From NCBI RefSeq assembly GCF_900184685.1, contig NZ_FXXL01000004.1, positions 124,001 to 188,000 on the forward strand: a stretch of DNA of 64,000 bases. The letters run 5' to 3'. The notes under the pieces are model-generated. The model had not been told where the DNA came from and searched no databases. It saw only the letters and a list, made by a program, of their open reading frames with translations. This document shows, one piece after another, positions 43,918-52,346 of the stretch (position 1 is the first letter of the stretch; each line of letters begins with the position of its first letter). A program made the position numbers and the translations under genes. The stretch comes from Butyricimonas sp. Marseille-P3923. Lineage in GTDB: Bacteria; Bacteroidota; Bacteroidia; Bacteroidales; Marinifilaceae.

Positions 43918-45090
43918 ATGAAAAATATAGCAATATTAGGATCGACCGGGTCTATCGGGACACAGACATTACAGGTAATCGAGGCTAACCCGGAACGGTT
44001 TCGCGTGGAAGTTCTCACGGCAAATAATCAGGTGGAGTTGTTGGCGCAACAGGCGAAACAATTTAAACCTAATATGGTGGTGATCGGGAACGAGGAGAAG
44101 TTGGGGGAGTTGCGGGATTTGTTGCGGGATGAAGATATAAAAGTATACGGGGGAAGTGACGCTATCGCTCAAGTCGTGCAAACGTCTACTATTGACGTGG
44201 TGGTAACGGCAATGGTCGGGTATAGCGGTTTGCTCCCGACGATCAACGCGATAAAAGCGGGAAAGACGATCGCATTGGCAAATAAAGAGACGCTGGTTGT
44301 CGCCGGGGATTTGATCAATCGTCTGGTCGAGGAGTACAAGGTGGCGATATTGCCCGTGGATTCGGAACATTCGGCAATTTTCCAGTGTTTGGTGGGAGAG
44401 CATAATAACCCGATAGAGAAGATATTGTTGACAGCTTCCGGGGGACCTTTCCGGGGGAAAGATCACGAGTATTTAAGGACGGTAACTGCCGCTCAAGCTC
44501 TGAAGCACCCGAATTGGCACATGGGCGCCAAGGTGACCATTGATTCCGCTTCGATGATGAACAAGGGATTCGAGGCTATCGAGGCGAAGTGGTTGTTCGG
44601 GGTGGAGCCTTCGCGGATTGAAGTGCTGGTGCATCCCCAATCCGTGGTACATTCGATGGTACAGTTTCAAGACGGGAACGTGAAAGCCCAACTGGGTGTA
44701 CCTGATATGCGTTTGCCTATACAATACGCGTTGACTTACCCGGAACGGGTACATTCCGATATTCCCCGTCTGGATTTTAGCGTGTGTTCTAACTTGACGT
44801 TCGAGAAACCGGATATAAAGACATTCCGCAACTTGGGACTTGCTTACGAGGCGATGAATCGCGGTGGTAATGCCCCCTGCGTGTTGAATGCCGCGAACGA
44901 GGTGATGGTGGCTGCCTTCTTGCGAGGGGAAATCTCTTTCACGGCGATGTCTGACGTGATAGAGGAAACGATGGATAAAGTCAGCTTTATCGGGCAGCCG
45001 ACGTTGGAGGATTATATAGCGACCGACCGGGAGGGACGGAGAATAGCAGAACAATTGAAAATTGAAAATGCAAAATTGAAAATGAAGTAA
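43918..45090 (+). CDS. dxr: 1-deoxy-D-xylulose 5-phosphate reductoisomerase
   Basis: The product is 390 aa, normal length. It converts DXP to MEP with NADPH, the committed step of the non-mevalonate isoprenoid pathway, in the cytoplasm. The NADPH site is GSTGSIGTQTL (residues 7-17); NKETLVVAGD, DSEHSAIFQCL (metal and substrate) and SGGPFRG are all present, and NKGFEAIEAKWLF is the family hallmark. The C-terminal ten residues or so (LKIENAKLKMK) are encoded by a 7-nt repeat array, so the protein tail derives from inserted repeat DNA. It is followed by the rest of the element and rseP, a usual neighbour. Confidence 0.97.
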   Translation: MKNIAILGSTGSIGTQTLQVIEANPERFRVEVLTANNQVELLAQQAKQFKPNMVVIGNEEKLGELRDLLRDEDIKVYGGSDAIAQVVQTSTIDVVVTAMVGYSGLLPTINAIKAGKTIALANKETLVVAGDLINRLVEEYKVAILPVDSEHSAIFQCLVGEHNNPIEKILLTASGGPFRGKDHEYLRTVTAAQALKHPNWHMGAKVTIDSASMMNKGFEAIEAKWLFGVEPSRIEVLVHPQSVVHSMVQFQDGNVKAQLGVPDMRLPIQYALTYPERVHSDIPRLDFSVCSNLTFEKPDIKTFRNLGLAYEAMNRGGNAPCVLNAANEVMVAAFLRGEISFTAMSDVIEETMDKVSFIGQPTLEDYIATDREGRRIAEQLKIENAKLKMK

Positions 45091-45184
45091 TTACAAGATC
45101 GGGAATTATTAAATCACTTCACGGGCGGGAGGGATTGTGTGGTCGGAATCTAAAATCTAAAATCAAGAAATCTAAAATCAGAAC
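45055..45184. repeat. 7-nt array element spanning the dxr stop codon up to the rseP start
   Basis: The left array 45055-45089 reads TTGAAAA TTGAAAA TGCAAAA TTGAAAA TGAAGTA, supplying the dxr tail and stop. A GC-rich core of about 60 nt follows. The right array 45149-45184 reads TCTAAAA TCTAAAA TCAAGAAA TCTAAAA TCAGAAC and ends at the base before the rseP ATG. A 31-bp stretch of the left array recurs exactly at 56587-56617. The 3' end of the core (TGTG-GGT-GGAATC region) resembles that of 53429-53547. Confidence 0.85.
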
Positions 45185-46525
45185 ATGGATGTATTAGTGA
45201 AGATATTACAGTTTTTGTTGAGTTTGTCGATTCTCGTGATGTTGCACGAGATGGGACATTTCTTCATGGCAAAACTTTTCAAGGTACGGGTGGAGAAGTT
45301 TTTTATTTTCTTCAACCCGTGGTTTTCGATTTTCCGTTTTAAAAAGGGGGAAACCGAGTACGGGATGGGGTGGTTGCCTTTGGGGGGGTACGTGAAGATC
45401 TCCGGGATGATTGACGAGTCGATGGATCTGGAGCAGATGAAAGAGCCGCCAAAACCTTATGAATTTCGTTCCAAACCGGCATGGCAAAGGTTGTTGATCA
45501 TGATTGGCGGGGTGTTGGTGAATTTCCTGCTGGCATTCTTTATATATATTATGGTGCTTTATACTTGGGGCGAGGAGTATCTACCGGCGGAAAACGTGAA
45601 ATACGGTGTCGTGTGTGACAGTATTATGTTGGATGCGGGGGTGCGTAACGGGGATATCGTTTTGTCTTTCGATAACAAGAAAGTAGAGCGTTTCAGCGAT
45701 ATTATGCTTCATCTTTTGCTGGATGAGCCGAAGACTATGCAAGTGTTGCGAGGTGAACGGGTCGTGAGCCTCGATATACCCCCTACTTTGGTCAAGAAGA
45801 TACTGGCTTATTCCTCCAATGGTTTTGACCAGAAGGCTTTGTTGGCACCTCGTTACAAGTATAACGGTGAGATTGTGGCTTTCGCTCAAGACGCACCGGC
45901 AAGGAATGCAGGGATGTTGGCGACCGACACGATTATCGAGGTAGACGGACGGGGATTTACTTATTATGACGAGTTCCAGTCACTGGTGATGAATCATCGG
46001 GATAGCGTGATGAACGTGAGAGTGTTGCGAGGGCAGGATACATTAACTCTCTATCTCGATATGGGCGACTCCAAGCTCATGGGGATACAGCCGAGGATTA
46101 TAGCCGATTTCGAATTTGCCGTGAAAAAATATTCATTCTTGGAGTCCGTGCCCGCGGGTATCAACATGGGAGTGGATAAGGTAAAATCTTATTTGAAGCA
46201 ATTCAAGCTGTTTAAAAACCCGGAAGCGATCAAATCTCTGGGAGGTTTCGTGTCTATCGGAAATGTCTTCCCGAGTGTATGGGATTGGCATGCGTTCTGG
46301 GATTTGACGGCTTTCCTGTCATTGATTCTGGGTGTGATGAACCTGTTGCCTATACCGGCTTTGGACGGGGGGCACGTGGTATTCCTGTTGTACGAGGTGA
46401 TTACCCGTCGCAAACCGAACGAGAAGTTTATGGAGAATGCCCAGATAGGCGGAATGTTCTTTTTGATATTCTTGCTGCTATTCGCGAATATAAATGATAT
46501 TTTGAAGTTGATCGGAATTTATTGA
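45185..46525 (+). CDS. rseP: RseP/S2P-type intramembrane zinc protease
   Basis: The product is 446 aa. HExxH is at residues 21-25 (LHEMGHFFMAKLF) in the first membrane helix. The cytoplasmic-facing loop GEYGMGWLPLGGYVKISGM is a conserved membrane-reentrant element. Two PDZ-like domains (about 130-340) and NLLPIPALDGGH (about residue 385), the second metal-ligand motif, follow. It cuts anti-sigma factors and remnant signal peptides within the membrane. The ECF/FecR genes at the far end of the window are of the type regulated by such cleavage, but no direct link is shown. Confidence 0.95.
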   Translation: MDVLVKILQFLLSLSILVMLHEMGHFFMAKLFKVRVEKFFIFFNPWFSIFRFKKGETEYGMGWLPLGGYVKISGMIDESMDLEQMKEPPKPYEFRSKPAWQRLLIMIGGVLVNFLLAFFIYIMVLYTWGEEYLPAENVKYGVVCDSIMLDAGVRNGDIVLSFDNKKVERFSDIMLHLLLDEPKTMQVLRGERVVSLDIPPTLVKKILAYSSNGFDQKALLAPRYKYNGEIVAFAQDAPARNAGMLATDTIIEVDGRGFTYYDEFQSLVMNHRDSVMNVRVLRGQDTLTLYLDMGDSKLMGIQPRIIADFEFAVKKYSFLESVPAGINMGVDKVKSYLKQFKLFKNPEAIKSLGGFVSIGNVFPSVWDWHAFWDLTAFLSLILGVMNLLPIPALDGGHVVFLLYEVITRRKPNEKFMENAQIGGMFFLIFLLLFANINDILKLIGIY

Positions 46526-46532
46526 AAGAGTT

Positions 46533-46886
46533 ATGAGTGAAATGGTTGAACAGTTCCGGGCGTACCGGGCTAAAATGAACGAAAAGATTCTTGCCGCTGA
46601 TAATAAGGTAATGAAACGTATTTATAATTTGGATACGAATACATATATGGATGGCGCTTTGCCCGCCAAGGTGAAAGAGATGTTGGGATTGGCAACTTCC
46701 ATGGTCTTGCGTTGTGACGATTGTATCAAGTATCATCTGGAAAAGTGTCATCAACTCGGGGTGACCACGGAGGAGTTGTTCGAGATATTCTCGGTAGCCA
46801 ATCTTGTCGGAGGGACTATCGTGATTCCCCACACGAGGCGGGCGTTGGAGTATTGGGAGGAACTGGGGAAATATTCGGAGATTTAG
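46533..46886 (+). CDS. Carboxymuconolactone decarboxylase / AhpD-like protein
   Basis: The product is 117 aa. A single CMD domain carries the CxxC pair in RCDDCIKYHLEKC (about residues 61-73) with the His of the AhpD relay site nearby. AhpD-like proteins act as thiol reductases of peroxiredoxins; CMD decarboxylases lack the CxxC, so an antioxidant role is more likely. It starts 7 bp after rseP and probably shares its transcript, then a new promoter follows. Confidence 0.88.
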   Translation: MSEMVEQFRAYRAKMNEKILAADNKVMKRIYNLDTNTYMDGALPAKVKEMLGLATSMVLRCDDCIKYHLEKCHQLGVTTEELFEIFSVANLVGGTIVIPHTRRALEYWEELGKYSEI

Positions 46887-46948
46887 TGATTGCCGATTCC
46901 GTGATTTGCGAAGTGCGGGCAAGATAGGGAAATTAATTCATTTTCCGG

Positions 46949-46978
46949 TTGTTAGTTCAAGCTATATTTGTACCTTTG
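46949..46978 (+). promoter_or_regulatory. Promoter of the hybrid sensor kinase
   Basis: TTG (46949-46951), 19 nt, TACCTTTG (46971-46978) matches the Bacteroidota promoter. A second -7-like TATATTTG overlaps upstream (46963-46970). The leader to the ATG at 47005 would be about 20 nt. Confidence 0.55.
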
Positions 46979-47004
46979 TACTCGTTTATAAAGGTAAATG
47001 TGGC

Positions 47005-50000
47005 ATGTGCTTAAAGAATATTTTACGGAGCGGTTTTTTATTTATTTTTGTTCTGTTTGAGTTTTCGGTCTCGTGGGCTCGTGATCGGGATAATGTCTTG
47101 GTTATTAATTCGTACACGGATGTTACCGTGTGGTCGAATTACGTGATTGACAGCCTTCGGAAAGATCCTTCGATCAAGGAGGATATTCTTGTCGAGTCCC
47201 TCAATATGCTTTTGGTCGAGGAGGATTCCATCGCGCGGCAAAGGAAACGTTTAATAATAGAAAAACATTCGGCTCCTTTACCCCGTTGTATCGTGGTGCT
47301 TGGGGCTCCCGCGTGGTGTTTGTTTGAAGATGCTTTTAACGGGGTGTGGAAAGATGTTCCGATAATCTTTTGCGTGCAGGAAGATTATGTGACATCATGG
47401 GCTTCCGTGCTGAAAAAAAAAGAGATTGTTCCGGGAGAGATAAAATCTGTTCGGGAACTGACAAAAGGATATAATGCCACGGTTGTCGAATGCCCCATTC
47501 ACGTGAGGGGCACGATTGATGAAATGAAATTGTTGCTTCCCGGAATGGAAAAGGTAGTCCTTATTTCCGATCATCGTTATGTTAGTGCGCAGGTAAGATA
47601 CGAGATGCGGGAAGTTTGTCAGAAGTATTTTCCGGACCTTCAAGTAAGTTATTTCACGGAGGGGGAGATGACTATGGATGATATGCTGGATTCGATATCT
47701 TCTTTTGATATAAACAAGGTCGGGTTGTTGTATTTCTCTTGGTTTCAACGCGAGGGTATGGTTGGCAATAAATATATTTCATGCAATAACCATAAGACGA
47801 TAAGTACTTTCGATCATCATCCCGTGTTTATATTGGAAGATATCGGGATTGAGGATGGAGAGCTGGCGGGAGGATATTTTTATTCGGGACAGGAGTTCGG
47901 GCATACGGTCGCCCGGACATTACGGGAGATCATGGCGGGAAAGAGTCCCAAGGATGTTGCTTGGCAACAAGTTGAACCGGATTATTATTTGTGTTATAAT
48001 GTCTTGCAGAAAGCCGGTATTCCCGCGTCAATATATCCTGATAACGCACATTACTTTTTTGTTCCGGAGAGTTTCTGGTCCAAGAACCGGTACATGATAT
48101 TTGTTGTTGTCGTTTTATTATTCTCGCTTTATTTGATGTGGGAGAGGATACGTTTGATGAGGAAGGAGCGGTCGTTGCACGAGAAGGAATTGTCTTTTTT
48201 GAAAAAATACGAGGCGTTATTTAAAAATATGCCCATCGCGTACACGAAGCATAAATTGATATACAATAATCGGGGGGAACTGGAGGATTATGTCGTGCAA
48301 GTTATTAATCCTATGTTTTGCAAGTATTTTAAAGGTGGTGAGAATATTGTCGGCAAGAGAGGGAGTGATATTCTGAATAGTAATTATAAAGAGTATTTGG
48401 TCTTGTACAAGACGATGCTTGCCGAAAAGAAGTCTTTCACGATAGAGTATTACCATAAGTCGATAGAGAAATATTTCGAAGTGTTGCTTGTTGCTTCAGA
48501 GGAAATCGGGATGATCGATGTGTTTTGTGTGGATATTACCGATTTACGGAACACGAGAGCGCTATTGGAGTCAGTGAATTATAAGTTGGCAATGGCATTG
48601 GATGTTGCCAATATTATCCCGTGGCGTTGGAATTTGGAGGACGGGACTATGTTGTGTGACGTGAATCGCCCGATAGAGTTGCAACATTACCAAGGGGGTG
48701 AAGATACTTTGTCTGTACCTCAAGAGCAATACTTCTCCAAGATTCACAAGGATGATAGGGAACGTGTACGTGCGGCTTATTCTGCCTTGATTGAGGGAAA
48801 GGTGGAAAAGATAAAAGAGGAGTACCGGGTTCTGGACAGGAATAATCACCATTATTCATTCGAGTGGGTGGAAGCGCAGGCTGCCGTGGAGAAAAAGGAT
48901 AAGAACGGAAAGGCTTTATCATTGGTCGGTTCTTCTTTGGTTATCACGGGACGTAAGAAGATGGAACTGGATTTGCGGGAGGCGAAGGAACATGCCGAAG
49001 AATCCAATCGTCTGAAGTCGGCTTTCCTCGCGAATATGAGCCACGAGATCAGAACGCCGTTGAATGCTATTGTCGGTTTTTCCAATATATTGGCTTCTGC
49101 GGAAGAGGAGCGTGAAAAGCAGGAGTACGTGAATATCATCGAGAATAATAACAAGTTGCTCTTGCAGTTGATTAATGATATTCTCGATCTCTCGAAAATC
49201 GAATCCGGTTCGATGGAGTTCGTTTATTCGGATTTTGATTTGAACGCTTTGTTGCATGAACTGGAGCAAACTTCCGCATTGCGATTGACAACTTCCGCGG
49301 TGGAAATTGTTTTCGAGGAAGGATTGCCGGAATGTTGTATACATATGGAGAAGAACCGATTGACTCAAGTTATAGCGAATTTGATTAATAACGCGACGAA
49401 ATTCACGGAAAAGGGAAGTATTCGCTTCGGGTATCATTTACTGGAAAAGAATACCTTGTATTTTTACGTGACGGATACCGGTTGCGGAATTAGTGCCGAT
49501 AAGAAAGAGGCTATCTTTGAACGTTTCGTGAAGTTAAATTCTTTCGCCCAAGGAACGGGGTTAGGATTGCCGATTTGTAAAACTATCGTGGAACGGATGG
49601 GTGGAAAAATAGGGGTGGAGTCGGAAATCGGTAATGGTTCTACATTTTGGTTTACAGTACCTTATAATCCCGTGAAATTACATCGCGAGGAGAACAAAAA
49701 AGACGAGTTTGTCATACAGGAAGCGGTGGAAAAGGACAAATTGAAAATTCTGATTGCCGAGGACAACCCGAGTAATTATATGCTTTTCGAGTCTATTCTG
49801 AAGAAAGATTATAAGCTGGTACACGCGTGGAATGGGGTAGAAGCGGTGAATTTGTTCGAGGAACATCGCCCGCATTTGGTGTTGATGGATATTAATATGC
49901 CGGAATTGAATGGATACGAGGCGGTTCAAAAGATACGTAAAATATCTTCAACCGTACCCGTTATTGCCGTTACGGCGTATGCTTATGCCTCGGATGAAGA

Positions 50001-50109
50001 GAAAATCATGGCGAGTGGTTTTGATGCTTATGCCGCCAAGCCGATTAACGCGAATGTGTTGAAAAGTAAAATTATTCATTTGCTGGAAAAAAGGATTATT
50101 TTATTGTAG
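47005..50109 (+). CDS. Hybrid sensor histidine kinase / response regulator with ABC-binding-protein-like sensor
   Basis: The product is 1034 aa from the ATG at 47005; the frame is open from 46906 without a better signal. A signal-anchor (about 4-22) precedes a periplasmic domain (about 27-345; DNVLVINSYTDVTVWSNYVI, GLLYFSWFQREGMVGNKYIS) like the ABC_sub_bind peptide/sugar-type sensors. Then come a membrane helix (about 361-380), two PAS domains (about 395-525 and 535-650), HisKA with the phosphorylated His in NMSHEIRTPLNAI (about 680), an HATPase domain (about 785-900) and a receiver domain (about 912-1030) with phospho-acceptor Asp near 962 (LVLMDINMP). There is no DNA-binding domain, so it must pass the signal on. 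The next gene starts 1 bp after it. Confidence 0.9.
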   Translation: MCLKNILRSGFLFIFVLFEFSVSWARDRDNVLVINSYTDVTVWSNYVIDSLRKDPSIKEDILVESLNMLLVEEDSIARQRKRLIIEKHSAPLPRCIVVLGAPAWCLFEDAFNGVWKDVPIIFCVQEDYVTSWASVLKKKEIVPGEIKSVRELTKGYNATVVECPIHVRGTIDEMKLLLPGMEKVVLISDHRYVSAQVRYEMREVCQKYFPDLQVSYFTEGEMTMDDMLDSISSFDINKVGLLYFSWFQREGMVGNKYISCNNHKTISTFDHHPVFILEDIGIEDGELAGGYFYSGQEFGHTVARTLREIMAGKSPKDVAWQQVEPDYYLCYNVLQKAGIPASIYPDNAHYFFVPESFWSKNRYMIFVVVVLLFSLYLMWERIRLMRKERSLHEKELSFLKKYEALFKNMPIAYTKHKLIYNNRGELEDYVVQVINPMFCKYFKGGENIVGKRGSDILNSNYKEYLVLYKTMLAEKKSFTIEYYHKSIEKYFEVLLVASEEIGMIDVFCVDITDLRNTRALLESVNYKLAMALDVANIIPWRWNLEDGTMLCDVNRPIELQHYQGGEDTLSVPQEQYFSKIHKDDRERVRAAYSALIEGKVEKIKEEYRVLDRNNHHYSFEWVEAQAAVEKKDKNGKALSLVGSSLVITGRKKMELDLREAKEHAEESNRLKSAFLANMSHEIRTPLNAIVGFSNILASAEEEREKQEYVNIIENNNKLLLQLINDILDLSKIESGSMEFVYSDFDLNALLHELEQTSALRLTTSAVEIVFEEGLPECCIHMEKNRLTQVIANLINNATKFTEKGSIRFGYHLLEKNTLYFYVTDTGCGISADKKEAIFERFVKLNSFAQGTGLGLPICKTIVERMGGKIGVESEIGNGSTFWFTVPYNPVKLHREENKKDEFVIQEAVEKDKLKILIAEDNPSNYMLFESILKKDYKLVHAWNGVEAVNLFEEHRPHLVLMDINMPELNGYEAVQKIRKISSTVPVIAVTAYAYASDEEKIMASGFDAYAAKPINANVLKSKIIHLLEKRIILL

Positions 50110-50110
50110 C

Positions 50111-51124
50111 ATGCAGTCGAGATGTGTCTTTGGATGTTTTGTTCTTCTTTTCTGCCTGTTTCACTGGAGAGCGTCGGGACAGACGGATTCTTATCGTGTG
50201 GTGTTTTATAATGTTGAAAATCTGTTTGATACTCGTAAAGATTCTTTGAAAGTGGACGGAGATTTTACCCCGCGTGGAAAAATGTATTGGACAAAAGAAC
50301 GTTATCACGGGAAAATATTGAATATATCAAGGGCGTTGCTCGCGAGCGAAAGATTGCCGACGATTATCGGTCTCGCAGAAGTGGAGAATCGACAGGTTTT
50401 ATTTGACCTGATTCGAAAAACCGGATTGGCTGACGGGAATTACGGGATTGTACACGAGGATTCGCCCGACGCGAGAGGGATTGATGTGGCTCTTTTGTAT
50501 AATACAACGGTGTTGCGGGAATTGAGAAGTCAATTTTTCCCCGTGGAATTGAGGAAAGGGGAAACTACCCGGGATATCCTTTATTGCAAGGGGGTATTGA
50601 GGGAAGTCGATACGTTGCATTTTTTTGTCTGTCACTTCCCTTCCATGCGGGGCGGGGAGGCTAAAAGTGAATGGAAACGGGTGAAAGCGGCTTCTGTTGT
50701 AAAGGAGAAGGTCGATTCAATACAATCGTGTCAGCCGGAAGCGATGATCGTGATTATGGGGGATATGAACGGACGGGCAAATACTCGTGCACAACAGGCG
50801 TTGGGGACTAAAAATCCGGAGGGACAAGAAATAAACTCCCGCGACCTTTATAATACCGGTTATTATTTGTTGGGAAAGACTCGGGGAAGTTATCGTTTCA
50901 AGGGAGAGTGGCAGACGCTGGATCACGTGATTGTTTCCGGGACTTTGTTGGACGGAAAGCATGGTTTGCGTTCTTCCGGGCGAATGGAAATTGTGGCTTC
51001 CGATTTTTTGATGGAGGAAGAAAAGGGAAGTTTTGGAAAACGTCCGAAACCGACTTACAGGGGGCCAAAGTATATCGGTGGGTATAGCGATCATCTTCCC
51101 GTGTTTATTGATCTGAAAAAATAA
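50111..51124 (+). CDS. Secreted endonuclease/exonuclease/phosphatase-family protein
   Basis: The product is 337 aa. A signal peptide (about 1-24) precedes an EEP fold: YRVVFYNVENLFD (first metal/Asn motif), GLAEVENR (Glu metal ligand), ARGIDVALLYN, FFVCHFPSMRGGEAKSEWKR, IIMGDMNGRANT (the GDxN motif) and GGYSDHLPVFIDL (the terminal SDH motif). All key residues are intact, so it should hydrolyse a phosphodiester or phosphomonoester in the periplasm or outside: extracellular DNA or a phospholipid or inositol-type substrate. Its ATG lies 1 bp past the stop of the sensor kinase gene, so the two are probably co-transcribed. Confidence 0.88.
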   Translation: MQSRCVFGCFVLLFCLFHWRASGQTDSYRVVFYNVENLFDTRKDSLKVDGDFTPRGKMYWTKERYHGKILNISRALLASERLPTIIGLAEVENRQVLFDLIRKTGLADGNYGIVHEDSPDARGIDVALLYNTTVLRELRSQFFPVELRKGETTRDILYCKGVLREVDTLHFFVCHFPSMRGGEAKSEWKRVKAASVVKEKVDSIQSCQPEAMIVIMGDMNGRANTRAQQALGTKNPEGQEINSRDLYNTGYYLLGKTRGSYRFKGEWQTLDHVIVSGTLLDGKHGLRSSGRMEIVASDFLMEEEKGSFGKRPKPTYRGPKYIGGYSDHLPVFIDLKK

Positions 51125-51161
51125 AACCAGTTGTAAAGCAACTATCTTAAAAATAAAAGAT

Positions 51162-51252
51162 TACTTTTGTGGCAAAATTCATAGAACAAGATATGGACGA
51201 CTATCATCAACGGTATTAATCTGAGTAGGGGTTCCGAATAAAGCCTCTATTC
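51162..51252 (+). promoter_or_regulatory. corA leader: -7 box, mini-ORF and hairpin
   Basis: TACTTTTG at 51162-51169 is a good -7 box, but no TTTG is well placed. An 8-codon mini-ORF (ATG 51193, stop 51217-51219, MDDYHQRY) is followed by a 9-bp stem with two G-U pairs (GAGTAGGGG 51223-51231 / CCTCTATTC 51244-51252), then AAGGAGGAA and the corA ATG. A leader peptide controlling corA is possible but only suggested by layout. Confidence 0.35.
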
Positions 51253-51274
51253 ATAAATTGAAGGAGGAATTATT

Positions 51275-52201
51275 ATGAGAACTTTCCTAATGGGTAAAGT
51301 AGGGTTCGTTGAGAAAAAAATATGGGAACCCAATTGCTGGATTAATGTTGTTTCACCAACTCAAGAAGATATTCGATATTTAATCGACGAAAAGGGTGTT
51401 CCCGAGGCTTTTATTGATGACATCGAGGACGTTGACGAGCGTTCCCGTCTGGAAGTGGAAGAGGGATGGACGCTGATGATTATGCGTATTCCTTTCAAAT
51501 CGGTAGATAACAGTATTCCTTTTATCACGGTGCCTCTGGGTATTATCGTGAAAGGAGATGTGTTCGTGACCGTGTGTTACCACCAGACGGATATGATACC
51601 GGATTTTATCAATTACGTGATCCGGAAGAATCTGGAGATTGCGAATAACTGGGACTTGGTGTTCCGTCTTTTCCTGTCTTCTTCGGTTTGGTACTTGAAA
51701 TACTTGAAGCAGATCAATGCGCAGATGCACATGGCGGAGGTGGAACTGGAGAAGTCCATTCGTAACGAGGAGTTGCAGCGATTGTTGAAGATCGAAAAGT
51801 CTTTGGTCTTTTTTATCACTTCGTTGCGAGGAAATGATAATTTGCTGATCAAGATGAAGACGTTGAAGGTGCAACGGCAATTTTTTGACGAGGATCTGGT
51901 GGAAGACGTGGAGATCGAGTTGCGGCAGGCACAAGATTCCGCTCGAATATACAGCGATATATTGAGCGGGACGATGGATGCTTACGCTTCGGTGATATCC
52001 AATAATTTGAATATCGTGATGAAACGATTGACTTCTATCTCTATTATCTTGATGTTGCCGACGTTGATAGCCAGTTTGTACGGGATGAACGTGCCCAATT
52101 CACTGGAGGAAAACCCGTATGGTTTTTTGATCGTGATCGTGATTTCCATTCTTTTTTCCGTGTTCGGGTTCGTGGTGTTCAAGTGGAGGCATTGGTTCTG
52201 A
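51275..52201 (+). CDS. corA: CorA family magnesium/cobalt transporter
   Basis: The product is 308 aa. The cytoplasmic N-terminal domain (about 1-240) has long helices ending in the stalk. Two C-terminal membrane helices follow (about 248-268 and 283-303), with YGMNVPNS (the GMN selectivity motif, near residue 268) between them. It forms a homopentamer that lets Mg2+ (and Co2+ or Ni2+) into the cell. A strong AAGGAGGA ribosome site lies 7-8 nt before the start, and the leader has structure. It is a single-gene unit. Confidence 0.94.
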   Translation: MRTFLMGKVGFVEKKIWEPNCWINVVSPTQEDIRYLIDEKGVPEAFIDDIEDVDERSRLEVEEGWTLMIMRIPFKSVDNSIPFITVPLGIIVKGDVFVTVCYHQTDMIPDFINYVIRKNLEIANNWDLVFRLFLSSSVWYLKYLKQINAQMHMAEVELEKSIRNEELQRLLKIEKSLVFFITSLRGNDNLLIKMKTLKVQRQFFDEDLVEDVEIELRQAQDSARIYSDILSGTMDAYASVISNNLNIVMKRLTSISIILMLPTLIASLYGMNVPNSLEENPYGFLIVIVISILFSVFGFVVFKWRHWF

Positions 52202-52234
52202 AATTAAATTTAAAATCCTTGGTATTTTAACAAA

Positions 52235-52282
52235 GTCTTAACGGTTTGCCAATAAACTTTTGAAGATATTTGATGTCTTAAC
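52235..52282 (+). promoter_or_regulatory. Direct repeats flanking a candidate RND-operon promoter
   Basis: GTCTTAAC occurs at 52235-52242 and at 52275-52282, spaced 40 bp. Between them TTTG (52245-52248), 18 nt, TATTTG (52267-52272) resembles a promoter. The repeats sit just outside the -33 and -7 boxes, a typical position for repressor sites. Confidence 0.45.
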
Positions 52283-52346
52283 AATAGTGTCGTGAATGCC
52301 TGTGAAGTAAGCGAACACTAAGGTAATTGTATGTAATGTTTTTAAT

